Source: JAWXCM01 sp034408745 (GTDB taxonomy: Bacteria > Acidobacteriota > Terriglobia > Bryobacterales > Bryobacteraceae). From it: 55,083 nt of DNA. A model generated the notes under the pieces. That model had not been told where the DNA came from and ran no database searches. It was given only the letters and a program-made list of their open reading frames with translations. The stretch covers positions 1-55,083 of the forward strand of contig JAWXCM010000192.1 in NCBI GenBank assembly GCA_034408745.1, in the 5' to 3' direction. Of the stretch, positions 14,910 to 23,220 are shown piece after piece (position 1 is the first letter of the stretch; each line of letters opens with the position of its first letter). The position numbers were made by a program, and so were the translations under genes.

Positions 14910-16382
14910 CTATCCGCCGAGCTTTTCTTTTAGCAAGTCATTCACTGTCTGAGGGTTAGCCTGGCCGCGAGACGCCTTCATCACCTGACCCACGAGGTAA
15001 CCAATGACAGTGGTCTTGCCGGACCGGTATTGTTCCACCTGTTTCGGGCTGGCGGCTATCACCTGGTCGACGATGGTGCCGAGTGCTCCTGTATCGGAGA
15101 TCTGCCGTAGCCCCTCGCGATCAATGATCACCCGCGCGGTCTCGCCGTTCGAGAACATCTTCGGAAAAATGTCCTTGGCGAGCTTGCCTGAGATCTCTCC
15201 GCTGGCAATCAGGGCAATTAGCTCCCCGAGGTTCTCCGGTGAGACCGGCGAGGCGTCGAATTCCAGATTCGCTCCCTTGAGGGCCGCGGCCAGATCTCCC
15301 ATCACCCAGTTGGCGGCAGTGCGCGGATCACCCGAGGCGGCCGATGCACGTTCGAAGTAGTCGGCAATTGCCCGGGTCTGGGTCAGAACCTCCGCATCGT
15401 ACTCGCGCAGGCCAAACGCCGCAGTGAACCGGCCGCGGCGGCTGGCGGGCAGTTCTGGCATAGACTTGCAGATTTCCGTCTGCCATGCGGAACCGATCCG
15501 CAATGGAACCAGATCCGGTTCCGGGAAGTAGCGGTAGTCGTGGGCCTGCTCCTTTGACCGCATGCCAGCCGTCTCGCCTGTGTCTGGGTTGAAGAGGCGT
15601 GTTTCCTGGATGATCTTGCCGCCGTTCTCGATGACACCGACCTGACGCGTCACCTCGTAATCCAGGGCCATTTTCAGAAAACGGAACGAGTTCAGGTTCT
15701 TAACTTCCACCTTGGTCCCGAATTCGGGTTCACCCCACAACCGAACCGACACGTTGGCATCGCATCGCAGCTGACCCTTCTCCATGTCGCACGGAGACAC
15801 ATCAACGAATTGCATCACCTGCTTGATCTCAGTCAGAAAAGCGTAAGCTTCGTCCGAATTGCGCATATCCGGCTCACTGACGATCTCGATCAGCGGCGTT
15901 CCGGAGCGGTTCAGATCCACATAGGAGTAGCGGTCCGAATCGCGGTATCCGTCGTGGACGCTCTTGCCTGCGTCGTCCTCCATGTGAATGCGGGTAATCC
16001 GAATGCGTCTGGCCGAGCCATCCACCACTACGTCGACGTGCCCGAATTCTGAAAACGGCTGATCGTATTGCGAGATCTGATATCCCTTGGGCAGATCGGG
16101 ATAGAAATAGTTCTTACGCGCAAACCGGGAGAATGGACGCACTTCGCAGTTCAGGGCGACTGCGGCGCGGACGGCCATCTCGACGGCCTCGCGGCTCAGG
16201 ACCGGCAATGCGCCGGGAAGCCCAAGACACACGGGGCACACGTTTGCGTTCGGATCCGCGCCGAAACTCGTCGGGCAGCAACAGAAGATCTTGGTTCGGG
16301 TGCCGAGCTGAACGTGAACTTCCAGCCCGATCACGACCTCGTACTTCGCCCGCAAATCCGGCGAAACCAGGGTTGTGGACAT
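14910..16382 (-). CDS. gatB: Asp-tRNA(Asn)/Glu-tRNA(Gln) amidotransferase subunit B
   Basis: A 490-residue GatB, standard length. The family signatures YEVVIGLEVHVQL, NVCPVCLGLPGALPV, FYPDLPKGYQISQYD and the EVKNLNSF segment are all present, and the C-terminal tRNA-binding (YqeY-like) domain ends in NDLLKEKLGG. GatB with GatA and GatC converts misacylated Glu-tRNA(Gln) or Asp-tRNA(Asn). The first Cys pair (about 34-36) with VCPVC could bind zinc. gatA and gatC are not next to it, so the complex must be encoded elsewhere in part. No unusual feature. Confidence 0.98.
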   Translation of the reverse strand: MSTTLVSPDLRAKYEVVIGLEVHVQLGTRTKIFCCCPTSFGADPNANVCPVCLGLPGALPVLSREAVEMAVRAAVALNCEVRPFSRFARKNYFYPDLPKGYQISQYDQPFSEFGHVDVVVDGSARRIRITRIHMEDDAGKSVHDGYRDSDRYSYVDLNRSGTPLIEIVSEPDMRNSDEAYAFLTEIKQVMQFVDVSPCDMEKGQLRCDANVSVRLWGEPEFGTKVEVKNLNSFRFLKMALDYEVTRQVGVIENGGKIIQETRLFNPDTGETAGMRSKEQAHDYRYFPEPDLVPLRIGSAWQTEICKSMPELPASRRGRFTAAFGLREYDAEVLTQTRAIADYFERASAASGDPRTAANWVMGDLAAALKGANLEFDASPVSPENLGELIALIASGEISGKLAKDIFPKMFSNGETARVIIDREGLRQISDTGALGTIVDQVIAASPKQVEQYRSGKTTVIGYLVGQVMKASRGQANPQTVNDLLKEKLGG

Positions 16383-16407
16383 TTACTCGATTATAGAACC
16401 GGGCTGT

Positions 16408-17268
16408 TCACTTCTTCGCCGGAGCGGGCAGTTTTCCGGGAAAAACGATCGGCGCGGTTGGCACAACTGGCGGAGGTGCGAAATCCAGAGTAAACGAGAA
16501 CACCTTTCCTAGCGGGTTAGCGTGGATATATACGATCTGCGCTGTCTTGGCAGTGGCGTCGGGTGGGGTGTATTTGAAACGAATGGTCGCCGGGCTTCCC
16601 TGGCGGATCGTCTGATTCTCGAAGCTCACAGTCAGTCCAGGGATACGGTGGGGCTGGACTTCCAGCCGAACTTCACCTGGTATATCGGCGCTGATGTGTG
16701 CACTGTCTTCCGAGGCTTTGACGCTGTCGAGCTTGATTTCCGATTTGTCGGCCTGAACCCTGGCCAGGATCGCGTTGGGATCCACCATGCGTATCTGAGG
16801 GGCGACGGGCGCGCCTGGAGCCGTCTCAGGAGCTGGCCTCATCTCGCCGAAAGGCGTTTCCCATTTGACGCGCGGGGGCGCATACCACCACCACTGGCCG
16901 TTTTCCAGCTTCCAGACGCTCTTCATCGGCGGCTTGACGCGGATCTTACCCGTTCGGGGAGTAGCCCAGTCGAGTTCCACATCCGACATTACCGTCGCAT
17001 GAGTAAACTTTTCGGAGTAGGTGATTTTTGTAATTTGGTAGCTGATCAGCCGCTGTTTTTCAGCGTTATAGAACTCATCCTGACTGTCAGCGTGAATCAC
17101 CTGCTCGGCACGGCGAAACTTGCCTTCGATGTGCGCCTGAATAAAGATATCGACGCGTTCTCGCAGTGCCTTGTCGATCTCCGGCGGCGCCTTGTCGAAG
17201 ACGTCGGTCGGGGACTGGGCAAAGGAGCACGCTGCGATCAGAAGACACGGAATAGCCTGCAGGCGCAT
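16408..17268 (-). CDS. Exported hypothetical protein, possible lipoprotein
   Basis: A 286-residue protein with a short signal sequence (MRLQAIPCLLIAACSFAQ). Cleavage could be by signal peptidase I after SFA, or at the lipobox-like IAAC by signal peptidase II. Residues about 25-130 look like a small alpha/beta domain with an FIQAHIEGKFRRAEQVI helix and a QWWWYAPPRVKWE strand, reminiscent of NTF2-like secreted proteins, though I cannot confirm that. The second half (about 165-260) is beta-rich and may be an Ig-like domain; the end is Pro-rich. I do not recognise a function. It lies between gatB and the terminator of the next gene upstream. Confidence 0.8.
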   Translation of the reverse strand: MRLQAIPCLLIAACSFAQSPTDVFDKAPPEIDKALRERVDIFIQAHIEGKFRRAEQVIHADSQDEFYNAEKQRLISYQITKITYSEKFTHATVMSDVELDWATPRTGKIRVKPPMKSVWKLENGQWWWYAPPRVKWETPFGEMRPAPETAPGAPVAPQIRMVDPNAILARVQADKSEIKLDSVKASEDSAHISADIPGEVRLEVQPHRIPGLTVSFENQTIRQGSPATIRFKYTPPDATAKTAQIVYIHANPLGKVFSFTLDFAPPPVVPTAPIVFPGKLPAPAKK

Positions 17269-17300
17269 ATATTAACTATTTTAGACGGTGCACAAACGAA

Positions 17301-17331
17301 ACGGAACCGCATCGGCTGGATGCGGTCCCGT
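17301..17331 (-). terminator. Rho-independent terminator of the 1146-residue secreted protein gene
   Basis: Arms ACGGAACCGCATC (17301-17313) and GATGCGGTCCCGT (17319-17331) pair with one mismatch around a five-base loop. On the minus strand the hairpin is followed by a T-rich tract (TTTCGTTTG). It lies about 18 bases after the stop at 17349. Confidence 0.72.
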
Positions 17332-17348
17332 CATTGTGAAACTACAGA

Positions 17349-20300
17349 CTACTGAATGGGTACGAAGGCCGAGTTGGCGAACTCGGCGCCACCGTCCGGC
17401 CGAACAGCCGCAAGGCCGATCGGCTGGTTCGGACCAGATGCTGCATCAGTTGGGATCTGCAGGGAGACCACATAGACGCCGACAGTGCCGGTCATCAGTT
17501 CCGCGGAAATTAGCCGGGTACCAGCGTTATTCACGCCGACCACCAGCGGAGCCGCCACCGACTGACCCGTGCCGCCGACGCGATTGGTAGCAGTTGCGGG
17601 CGAGGTCTGACCGAGACCAGTTGCGTAGACCCGAATCACCTCACCACGCCGGGCCGGGTTCGATCCGCCTACGAAGCTGCCATCCGGGCGGACAGCCACA
17701 GCGTAAGTGGAATTCGTAGCCGGATCCAGCCAGGTGAACAGACCGGGTTTCAACGTTTCGATCTGGACGCCGCTAACGGTGGTGCTGCTGCCGCCGGGTC
17801 CCTGGATGGTGACCGTGGCTGAGCCCACCGGTACCTCGAAGGGCACCTGAACAGCTACACTTTCCTCGCCGTTGATGTTCGAGACGGCGAAGATAGGCGC
17901 TGCGATCCCGGAGAAGATCACCTGGACGTTGGCCAGCGAGGTGGGCAACGGGCCAACGAGATTCGTCGGTACCACCGAGCCGCGCACGTTCGGGGCAATC
18001 CCGGCGACGCGGATGTAAGCGATGGAGCCAGGTGAGATTCCGGGCTGGAAGCTGGCGCCGTTGACAATGCTGTCGGTCGTAAAGACCGGGCCTGCCAGAC
18101 GGGACGTCAGATTGAAGTTCAGGCGGAAGTTGCCAGTGGATGCCGATACCACGATGGCGCCCGCGCTGTTACCCGCGGTCACCGTAGTAGCGGCGATCCC
18201 CTGCGCGTTGGTCACTACGCTCGGCGAACTCACCGAGGCGTTGCCGCTTTGCACGGAGAACGTAACGGTCTGCCCGGCCAGCGCCGCTCCGGTTGGGTCG
18301 ACCACCCGCACCTGAAGCTGCTGTCCGAACTGCTGCCCGACGATTACCGACTGGTTATCACCGCCAACCTGCACCAGATTGCCGGCAACCGCGTTGCCTG
18401 TAGCACTGAATGTGGCCGTGATCCCGTTGGCAGTCGCCGAAACAACGTACGTACCGGGTGTGGATGGCAGCGTGATTGTTGCCGAGGCGCGTCCGTTGAA
18501 GTCGGTCCGATTCTGAATGCTAACCACGCCTGCCGCGGGCGGGATGTTCCAACTCACCGGTACATCGGCGAGCAGGTTGCCAGCTCCGTCTTTCACCTCA
18601 ACGGTGAAGGCACCGAGCTGTTGACCTGGGAGACCAGTCTGGCCGGTTCCGGATATTGCCCGGACCGTTGCCGGCAACCCGACTATGACGTTGACGGTGT
18701 AGTTGTAAAGCGAGGATCCCGCGCCAATGTTCGCCTGAAAGTTGGTTATTCCGGTACGCCCGGTGATCACCAGATCGCAAGTCACATCGCCATTGGCGTC
18801 CGACAGCGCATTGCCGCCGCGGCATTCCACGACCGGTCCAAAGTTCGGCTCGGTATTACCACTGACAATGCGCAGACCGCCAAACGGGATCTGGGTGCCA
18901 TCGAGCGCCGAGCGCAGATTAAAGGAAATCGCGTTCGCCAGCACCTCACCCGTACGAGCCGTAATGGTGCTGCCGTTTACCAGCCTCGGGGTGATAAAGA
19001 CACCGCCGCTGCCGTCAGTATTGGTACGCACGGCAGTCACGTAGAACGTTTGGCTCTGTCCGTCCGGCGCAGAGGCCCGAATCGCATAGCGGCGCAGAGG
19101 AGTGTTCGCACCCGCCAGGAATCCGGTGGTGATGTTCGCTGTCGAGACGCCATCGCCGTCGGTAAGCCCGCTGTTGTCGATAACTACAACACCACCGCCT
19201 TCCAGCAGGGTCCAGGTGATTGCCGAATTCGCAATGGCGCTTCCGTCGGCTGCCATGTACTTCACCCGCATCGGTTCCTGAGAGCTTGTGCCGAAGTTCA
19301 TCTTCAATACCGAGCCCTGTCCGGAAAGGATGGTGAAGCTGGGCGTGCTTGTGCCGGGTCCGGTTCCGCCGCCGGGCAGGCCCGGATCGCCGATATTGAT
19401 GTTGAACGTAAAGGTACGCTGACCCATCACACCGTTTACCTGGAAGGAGCCTGTGCGGCCCGCCGGGATAGTGACTGTAGTGGCGGCGATACCCATCATG
19501 TTCGTGGTCGCGCTGGGGTTGGAGAACGCGATGCCTGTTGCGGATGTCGAGAAGGTGACCGGCGCGCCAGCAGTTGGTGACCCGTTTCCGTCGTACGCGA
19601 TCAGGGTGAGCGGAAGGCTGGTGCTCCCGGCAGGAATTGTCTGGGACGGGTTGTACGAGAGAACGCCCTGAACGCTTCCCGTGCTGAGCGGCACCACACT
19701 GGAAAGCCCGCCTTGCTGACCGACCGTAATGGGTCCGATCAACTCGCCGGTTGCGGTGTTCAGCCGCATTGCGTTACCGCCCGAGGAGATGATCAGGTAC
19801 CTGCTTGAGGGCAGTTCGCCACTCGCGGCGATGTCGGTGATCGCACTGGGGAGCAATCCGTTATTCACCGAGGGGGTGGCCTGAGTGACGGTACCGTCCG
19901 AAGCGATACGGAACTCCACCAGCATCCCGCCCGGGATTACCCCGTACCCGATTTCGTTGCTGACAACGGCTAGCGATGAAAAGGCGGCCGAAGTCGGCGT
20001 TTCGAGGCTCCTGCGGGACTGCAGGTCAAGGATGACGAGGGCCCGTCCGGAAAACGACAGGGTGTTGCGCCCGATGCCATAGCGCCCGTTAGGCGTAAAT
20101 TGCAGGGCTTCCGGTGTTCCATTCGTGTTGATTACCGCTCGAACAGCAAGGGTGGCCGGGTTGATCTCATAGATCTGACTCGCCGCACTGACGTAGACGA
20201 CACCTGTCGGAGCCACACTGACGCCGACTGAGGTATTCGGAACCTGCACCGTCGCTGCAACGGCATTGCTGTTCAGGTCGATGGAAGTCAGCCGTCCATT

Positions 20301-20789
20301 GGAGGAGCTAAGCACATAGGCGTACCGGGAATCGACGCTGATGGCGATATCGATGGGGCTTGCGCCCGTGTCGACTGAGCCTGCGCTCAGCAGGACACGG
20401 TCGGTTGAAGTATCAATGAGGGCTGCCCCGTTGGGTCCGGCGACAATGAGGCGCCGTCCGTCGGGGCTGATATCGGCAGCGGTAATCGCCATGCCGACGT
20501 TAATCCGGACTCCCTCAGTCAAGTTGGGGAATCGACCGTTCAGGACGCCGAGATTGTCTGAGGTTCCCGAGCCGATGACGTAGAATTTCTGCGCATTTGG
20601 CGACGGCAGGACGGCAACAGATCCTGGAATCGTGCTTAGCGTCGTCCCGAAACTAAAGGGATCCCCGTTGACGGTAGCGAGCTGGGTGCTGACCGGGTCA
20701 TTGGGGGTGACGAAAATGTTCCGCGCGATCGCAGCCTGCGCGAGCAGACATAACAAGGCTGTGGAAGTACACAACCACCTTCGATGCAT
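17349..20789 (-). CDS. Large secreted beta-propeller / multi-Ig-like protein with Solibacter C-terminal domain
   Basis: From the ATG at 20789, preceded by AGAGGT and followed by a clear signal peptide (cleavage after AIA, residue 22), the product has 1146 residues. The open frame extends to 20855 but has no role upstream. Residues about 25-370 look like a YVTN-type beta-propeller (ISPDGRRLIVAG, VAPTGVVYVSAA, FTPNGRYGIG). About five Ig-like domains follow (about 375-905); several resemble Big-1 (invasin/intimin) repeats with VPVSW or TVTFS strands and an NAQGIAATTVT pattern. Residues about 910-1146 match TIGR03437. Likely a surface or extracellular protein of unknown ligand. The number of Ig domains is my estimate. 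Confidence 0.88.
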   Translation of the reverse strand: MHRRWLCTSTALLCLLAQAAIARNIFVTPNDPVSTQLATVNGDPFSFGTTLSTIPGSVAVLPSPNAQKFYVIGSGTSDNLGVLNGRFPNLTEGVRINVGMAITAADISPDGRRLIVAGPNGAALIDTSTDRVLLSAGSVDTGASPIDIAISVDSRYAYVLSSSNGRLTSIDLNSNAVAATVQVPNTSVGVSVAPTGVVYVSAASQIYEINPATLAVRAVINTNGTPEALQFTPNGRYGIGRNTLSFSGRALVILDLQSRRSLETPTSAAFSSLAVVSNEIGYGVIPGGMLVEFRIASDGTVTQATPSVNNGLLPSAITDIAASGELPSSRYLIISSGGNAMRLNTATGELIGPITVGQQGGLSSVVPLSTGSVQGVLSYNPSQTIPAGSTSLPLTLIAYDGNGSPTAGAPVTFSTSATGIAFSNPSATTNMMGIAATTVTIPAGRTGSFQVNGVMGQRTFTFNINIGDPGLPGGGTGPGTSTPSFTILSGQGSVLKMNFGTSSQEPMRVKYMAADGSAIANSAITWTLLEGGGVVVIDNSGLTDGDGVSTANITTGFLAGANTPLRRYAIRASAPDGQSQTFYVTAVRTNTDGSGGVFITPRLVNGSTITARTGEVLANAISFNLRSALDGTQIPFGGLRIVSGNTEPNFGPVVECRGGNALSDANGDVTCDLVITGRTGITNFQANIGAGSSLYNYTVNVIVGLPATVRAISGTGQTGLPGQQLGAFTVEVKDGAGNLLADVPVSWNIPPAAGVVSIQNRTDFNGRASATITLPSTPGTYVVSATANGITATFSATGNAVAGNLVQVGGDNQSVIVGQQFGQQLQVRVVDPTGAALAGQTVTFSVQSGNASVSSPSVVTNAQGIAATTVTAGNSAGAIVVSASTGNFRLNFNLTSRLAGPVFTTDSIVNGASFQPGISPGSIAYIRVAGIAPNVRGSVVPTNLVGPLPTSLANVQVIFSGIAAPIFAVSNINGEESVAVQVPFEVPVGSATVTIQGPGGSSTTVSGVQIETLKPGLFTWLDPATNSTYAVAVRPDGSFVGGSNPARRGEVIRVYATGLGQTSPATATNRVGGTGQSVAAPLVVGVNNAGTRLISAELMTGTVGVYVVSLQIPTDAASGPNQPIGLAAVRPDGGAEFANSAFVPIQ

Positions 20790-20852
20790 ACACACCTCTG
20801 AATTTCGAAGTGACAACTTAGCCAGACGTATGGCCTGGTTGGACGCGGGGGC

Positions 20853-20878
20853 CATTTCAGTGTATCACCGCTGAAATG
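20853..20878. promoter_or_regulatory. Candidate operator: inverted repeat upstream of the 1146-residue protein gene
   Basis: CATTTCAG (20853-20860) and CTGAAATG (20871-20878) form a perfect eight-base inverted repeat with ten bases between. On the minus strand the spacer holds TGATACACT, which could be an extended -10 element. It lies about 65-90 bases before the start at 20789. A dimeric repressor site or a small hairpin are both possible. Confidence 0.35.
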
Positions 20879-20920
20879 ATCCTTGTGCGATTTGGGGGAG
20901 GAGTGGGGATTAAAAAGACA

Positions 20921-20948
20921 AAAGGAGGGGAGTTTCCTCCCCTCCTTT
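20921..20948 (-). terminator. Rho-independent terminator of the 644-residue secreted protein gene
   Basis: A perfect 11-base-pair stem, AAAGGAGGGGA (20921-20931) with TCCCCTCCTTT (20938-20948), around a six-base loop. On the minus strand it is followed by TGTCTTTTTAA. It lies about 22 bases after the stop at 20970 and before the start region of the next gene. Confidence 0.88.
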
Positions 20949-20969
20949 CGGTTAAAGCAAAGGCAGGGT

Positions 20970-22904
20970 TTAGTGGCCCTGTTCTTCGCCGTTGACGTTG
21001 CCGCGGATCGTGTCGATACCGTCAAGCACGATGGCGAGGTAACCCTCGGCCACACGAGCCTGGCCGATGGGGCCATCCGTGATGAAGGCGAAACCATGCG
21101 CAAAGCGGAAGTTGCACTGAGCGATGATGTAGCCCTGCATGTTCGGGTTGCCCTTCAGGCCGAAGCCACCACCCGTGGAGAGAACCATGGTCAGCGTGGC
21201 GCCGGCGGCGACGTCACGATCGGTGGTTTCCGACGTAGTGGTAAGCGGGGCGTTGTTCGGCAAGGTCCCGTAGTAGTTCAACCTGCAAGTGCCAGCATTC
21301 TGGTTGGAGCTGCTGAACGGATCCTGCGAGGTGTTGGCGATGGCGATACCGGTATCGAAACCAGCCTGGTTGGTCACGAACGGGAAGAGCAGGTTCGTTA
21401 CGCAGGAGCTGATCGAGAAGAAGCTCTGAGCGGAAGCCGTGCCAGCGACGAAGCGCGGGATGGACGGCGTGCCGAAGTCAGACTGACCGGCGTTGGACGC
21501 GGTGTAGACAGGAGCGAAGGTGCCCATAACGGTGGCCGCACCGATGCCAGGCTGACCGGCATTGGCGTTGGCTACGTAGGCGTAGGCAGCGTGGAAGATG
21601 AGGGTTTCCAGGTTGGACTGGTCAGCCGCAGTGACTTCCCACACAGCCTGGCCGGTGCCGGCGGTGAGCGGAACTTCAACGGCATTGGCACCGGACGGCA
21701 CGAGGGTGACGCCGGAGCAATTGACCGTGACGACTCCCGGAGGCGCGCCAGGTGCAGGAGCGGTTGGGTTGGGGTTATTCGGGGTGGCGCCGTTCGGATC
21801 GGTCGTCACGAGGACAGCGGCGGAACCAACGCTCGAAGTCGGCATCACCGAAGCTACGCTGACGAAGATGCGAACATTGCTGGGAACGTTGTTGAAGCGG
21901 GCCATCAGGCGAGTGCCGGCATCGGCAACACCTGCGGCGGGCTGACCGGCAACGTCGGTACCAGGATTCACGAAGCCAGATTCAGAGTTGAAAACCTGAC
22001 CCGGGAGGCTGGCAGCCTGACCAGCAGCGGTAGCGATACGAACCTTGAACGCGGTCTGGAAGCCTTCGCGGAAGCGGAGACCGACAACCGTGTCGTTGGT
22101 GGCGCCGTTGGACGGCAGTCCACCGCCGGTCGGCGTGTTGAACCGATCCTGGTTGCGGCTCTGGCATTGGAAGCCATTCACGCTGCCTCCACGGCCACCG
22201 GTGTTGCCGCAGTTACGAGTGTCGAACAGCAAGCCCTGCTGGACGTAGCCAACGGTCTGCTGCGGATTGTCGATCGGCAAGGTGCCCTGCGGGAACGACG
22301 AGATGAACGCAATGATCTGGTTCGGCAGGCCGCTCGTGGTCGCACCGATGGCGCTCGCGTTGGCGCGAACGTTGGTGATGCGGATCGTGCGGGTACGATT
22401 GCTGCCCGGAGGAACAATCGTGACACCAGCCCAGACGAGAGAGTTCTGCACACTGACCAGCGGCTTCGTACCGCGATAGACAGTCTGCGTACCCTGCTGA
22501 TAGGTCTGGCCGACAACCGCCGGGTTGCAGGCAGCAGCGCCAGCAGCGGTGGGGCAGAACGGCGTAACGCCAGCCGTCGCAGCGCCATTGACGTCCGTGC
22601 GGGCGGCGCCCGGTTCGTCGATCATCAGGAGTGCGTCATACGTGTCGCCGCCACCGAGGCGGCTGGTGACGTTGGTATTCAGGAAGACCTGAATGTTGGT
22701 CATGATAGCAGCTGCCGGATTGCCACCGGTGCAATTGATAACGAGGTCGCCGGTAAGTTCGGTCAGACCTTCTGCGCGGACCACGGGCGGAACGCCCGAA
22801 TTGGCCTGGCAGACCAGTGGAGTACTAACACCCTGTCCAAATGCCGAAGCTACGCTGAGCGCGGCTACAGCCAGGACAGGATACAACTTGCGAAATGCAA
22901 CCAT
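20970..22904 (-). CDS. Secreted protein of unknown function, probably abundant
   Basis: A 644-residue protein with a signal peptide (MVAFRKLYPVLAVAALSVASAFG). An AAGGAGAAGGAA element before the ATG and a strong terminator suggest high expression. The mature chain is rich in Ala, Gly, Thr, Val, Asn and Pro with few Lys, and it contains several Cys residues. The C-terminal third has beta-rich segments such as LLFPFVTNQAGFDTGIAIAN and QGYIIAQCNFRFAHGFAFI, which I associate with surface proteins of Acidobacteriota but cannot place in a named family. A surface layer or fibre subunit is possible. The long antisense frame over it is a shadow. Confidence 0.82.
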   Translation of the reverse strand: MVAFRKLYPVLAVAALSVASAFGQGVSTPLVCQANSGVPPVVRAEGLTELTGDLVINCTGGNPAAAIMTNIQVFLNTNVTSRLGGGDTYDALLMIDEPGAARTDVNGAATAGVTPFCPTAAGAAACNPAVVGQTYQQGTQTVYRGTKPLVSVQNSLVWAGVTIVPPGSNRTRTIRITNVRANASAIGATTSGLPNQIIAFISSFPQGTLPIDNPQQTVGYVQQGLLFDTRNCGNTGGRGGSVNGFQCQSRNQDRFNTPTGGGLPSNGATNDTVVGLRFREGFQTAFKVRIATAAGQAASLPGQVFNSESGFVNPGTDVAGQPAAGVADAGTRLMARFNNVPSNVRIFVSVASVMPTSSVGSAAVLVTTDPNGATPNNPNPTAPAPGAPPGVVTVNCSGVTLVPSGANAVEVPLTAGTGQAVWEVTAADQSNLETLIFHAAYAYVANANAGQPGIGAATVMGTFAPVYTASNAGQSDFGTPSIPRFVAGTASAQSFFSISSCVTNLLFPFVTNQAGFDTGIAIANTSQDPFSSSNQNAGTCRLNYYGTLPNNAPLTTTSETTDRDVAAGATLTMVLSTGGGFGLKGNPNMQGYIIAQCNFRFAHGFAFITDGPIGQARVAEGYLAIVLDGIDTIRGNVNGEEQGH

Positions 22905-23220
22905 TTCCTTCTCCTTGTGAAGGTCAAAAGTAACTGAATTTGAATTGACGGAAGTTCTTTCAACCTGAGCCTCAATGGACCCGGATTTGACTTCTCATTT
23001 TTATTTTCTTCTGTGCTCGCGGGACTCCCTCTTTGCAGAAGGTTACCGCTCCGCCCAGACCCACTCACCCGAGCATAGCATCGACTCGCCCCCGACTCTC
23101 GCCGAGACACAAGTGCGACACGCTACACTTTGATATGAAGATCTAGACGTTACGCTGCCATTAGAGCATGTAAGTGCTTCGCAGGTCAACGACTTTCCCT
23201 CGCCGAGGCTGGGATAAACC
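22905..23220. other. Intergenic region between two secreted-protein genes
   Basis: This 316-base stretch holds the leader of the 644-residue protein gene and the end of the 1290-residue protein gene, both on the minus strand. The AAGGAGAAGG ribosome-binding site is at about 22908-22917. I find no convincing sigma-70 promoter, although a TATGCT at about 23075-23080 (minus strand) could serve as -10. No terminator for the upstream gene is obvious, and no open frame looks like a gene. Confidence 0.5.

Noticed and set aside
14905..14931. A plus-strand hairpin followed by T-runs that looks like a terminator
   Set aside because: It is formed by the last codons and stop of gatB on the other strand (CTCGGC-TATCC-GCCGAG). 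No plus-strand gene ends nearby, and the minus strand lacks a T-tract.
20883..22937. A 684-codon open frame on the plus strand
   Set aside because: It lies antisense to the 644-residue secreted protein gene, which has a signal peptide, a ribosome-binding site and a terminator. Its product is an Arg/Gly/Asp-rich sequence without domains.
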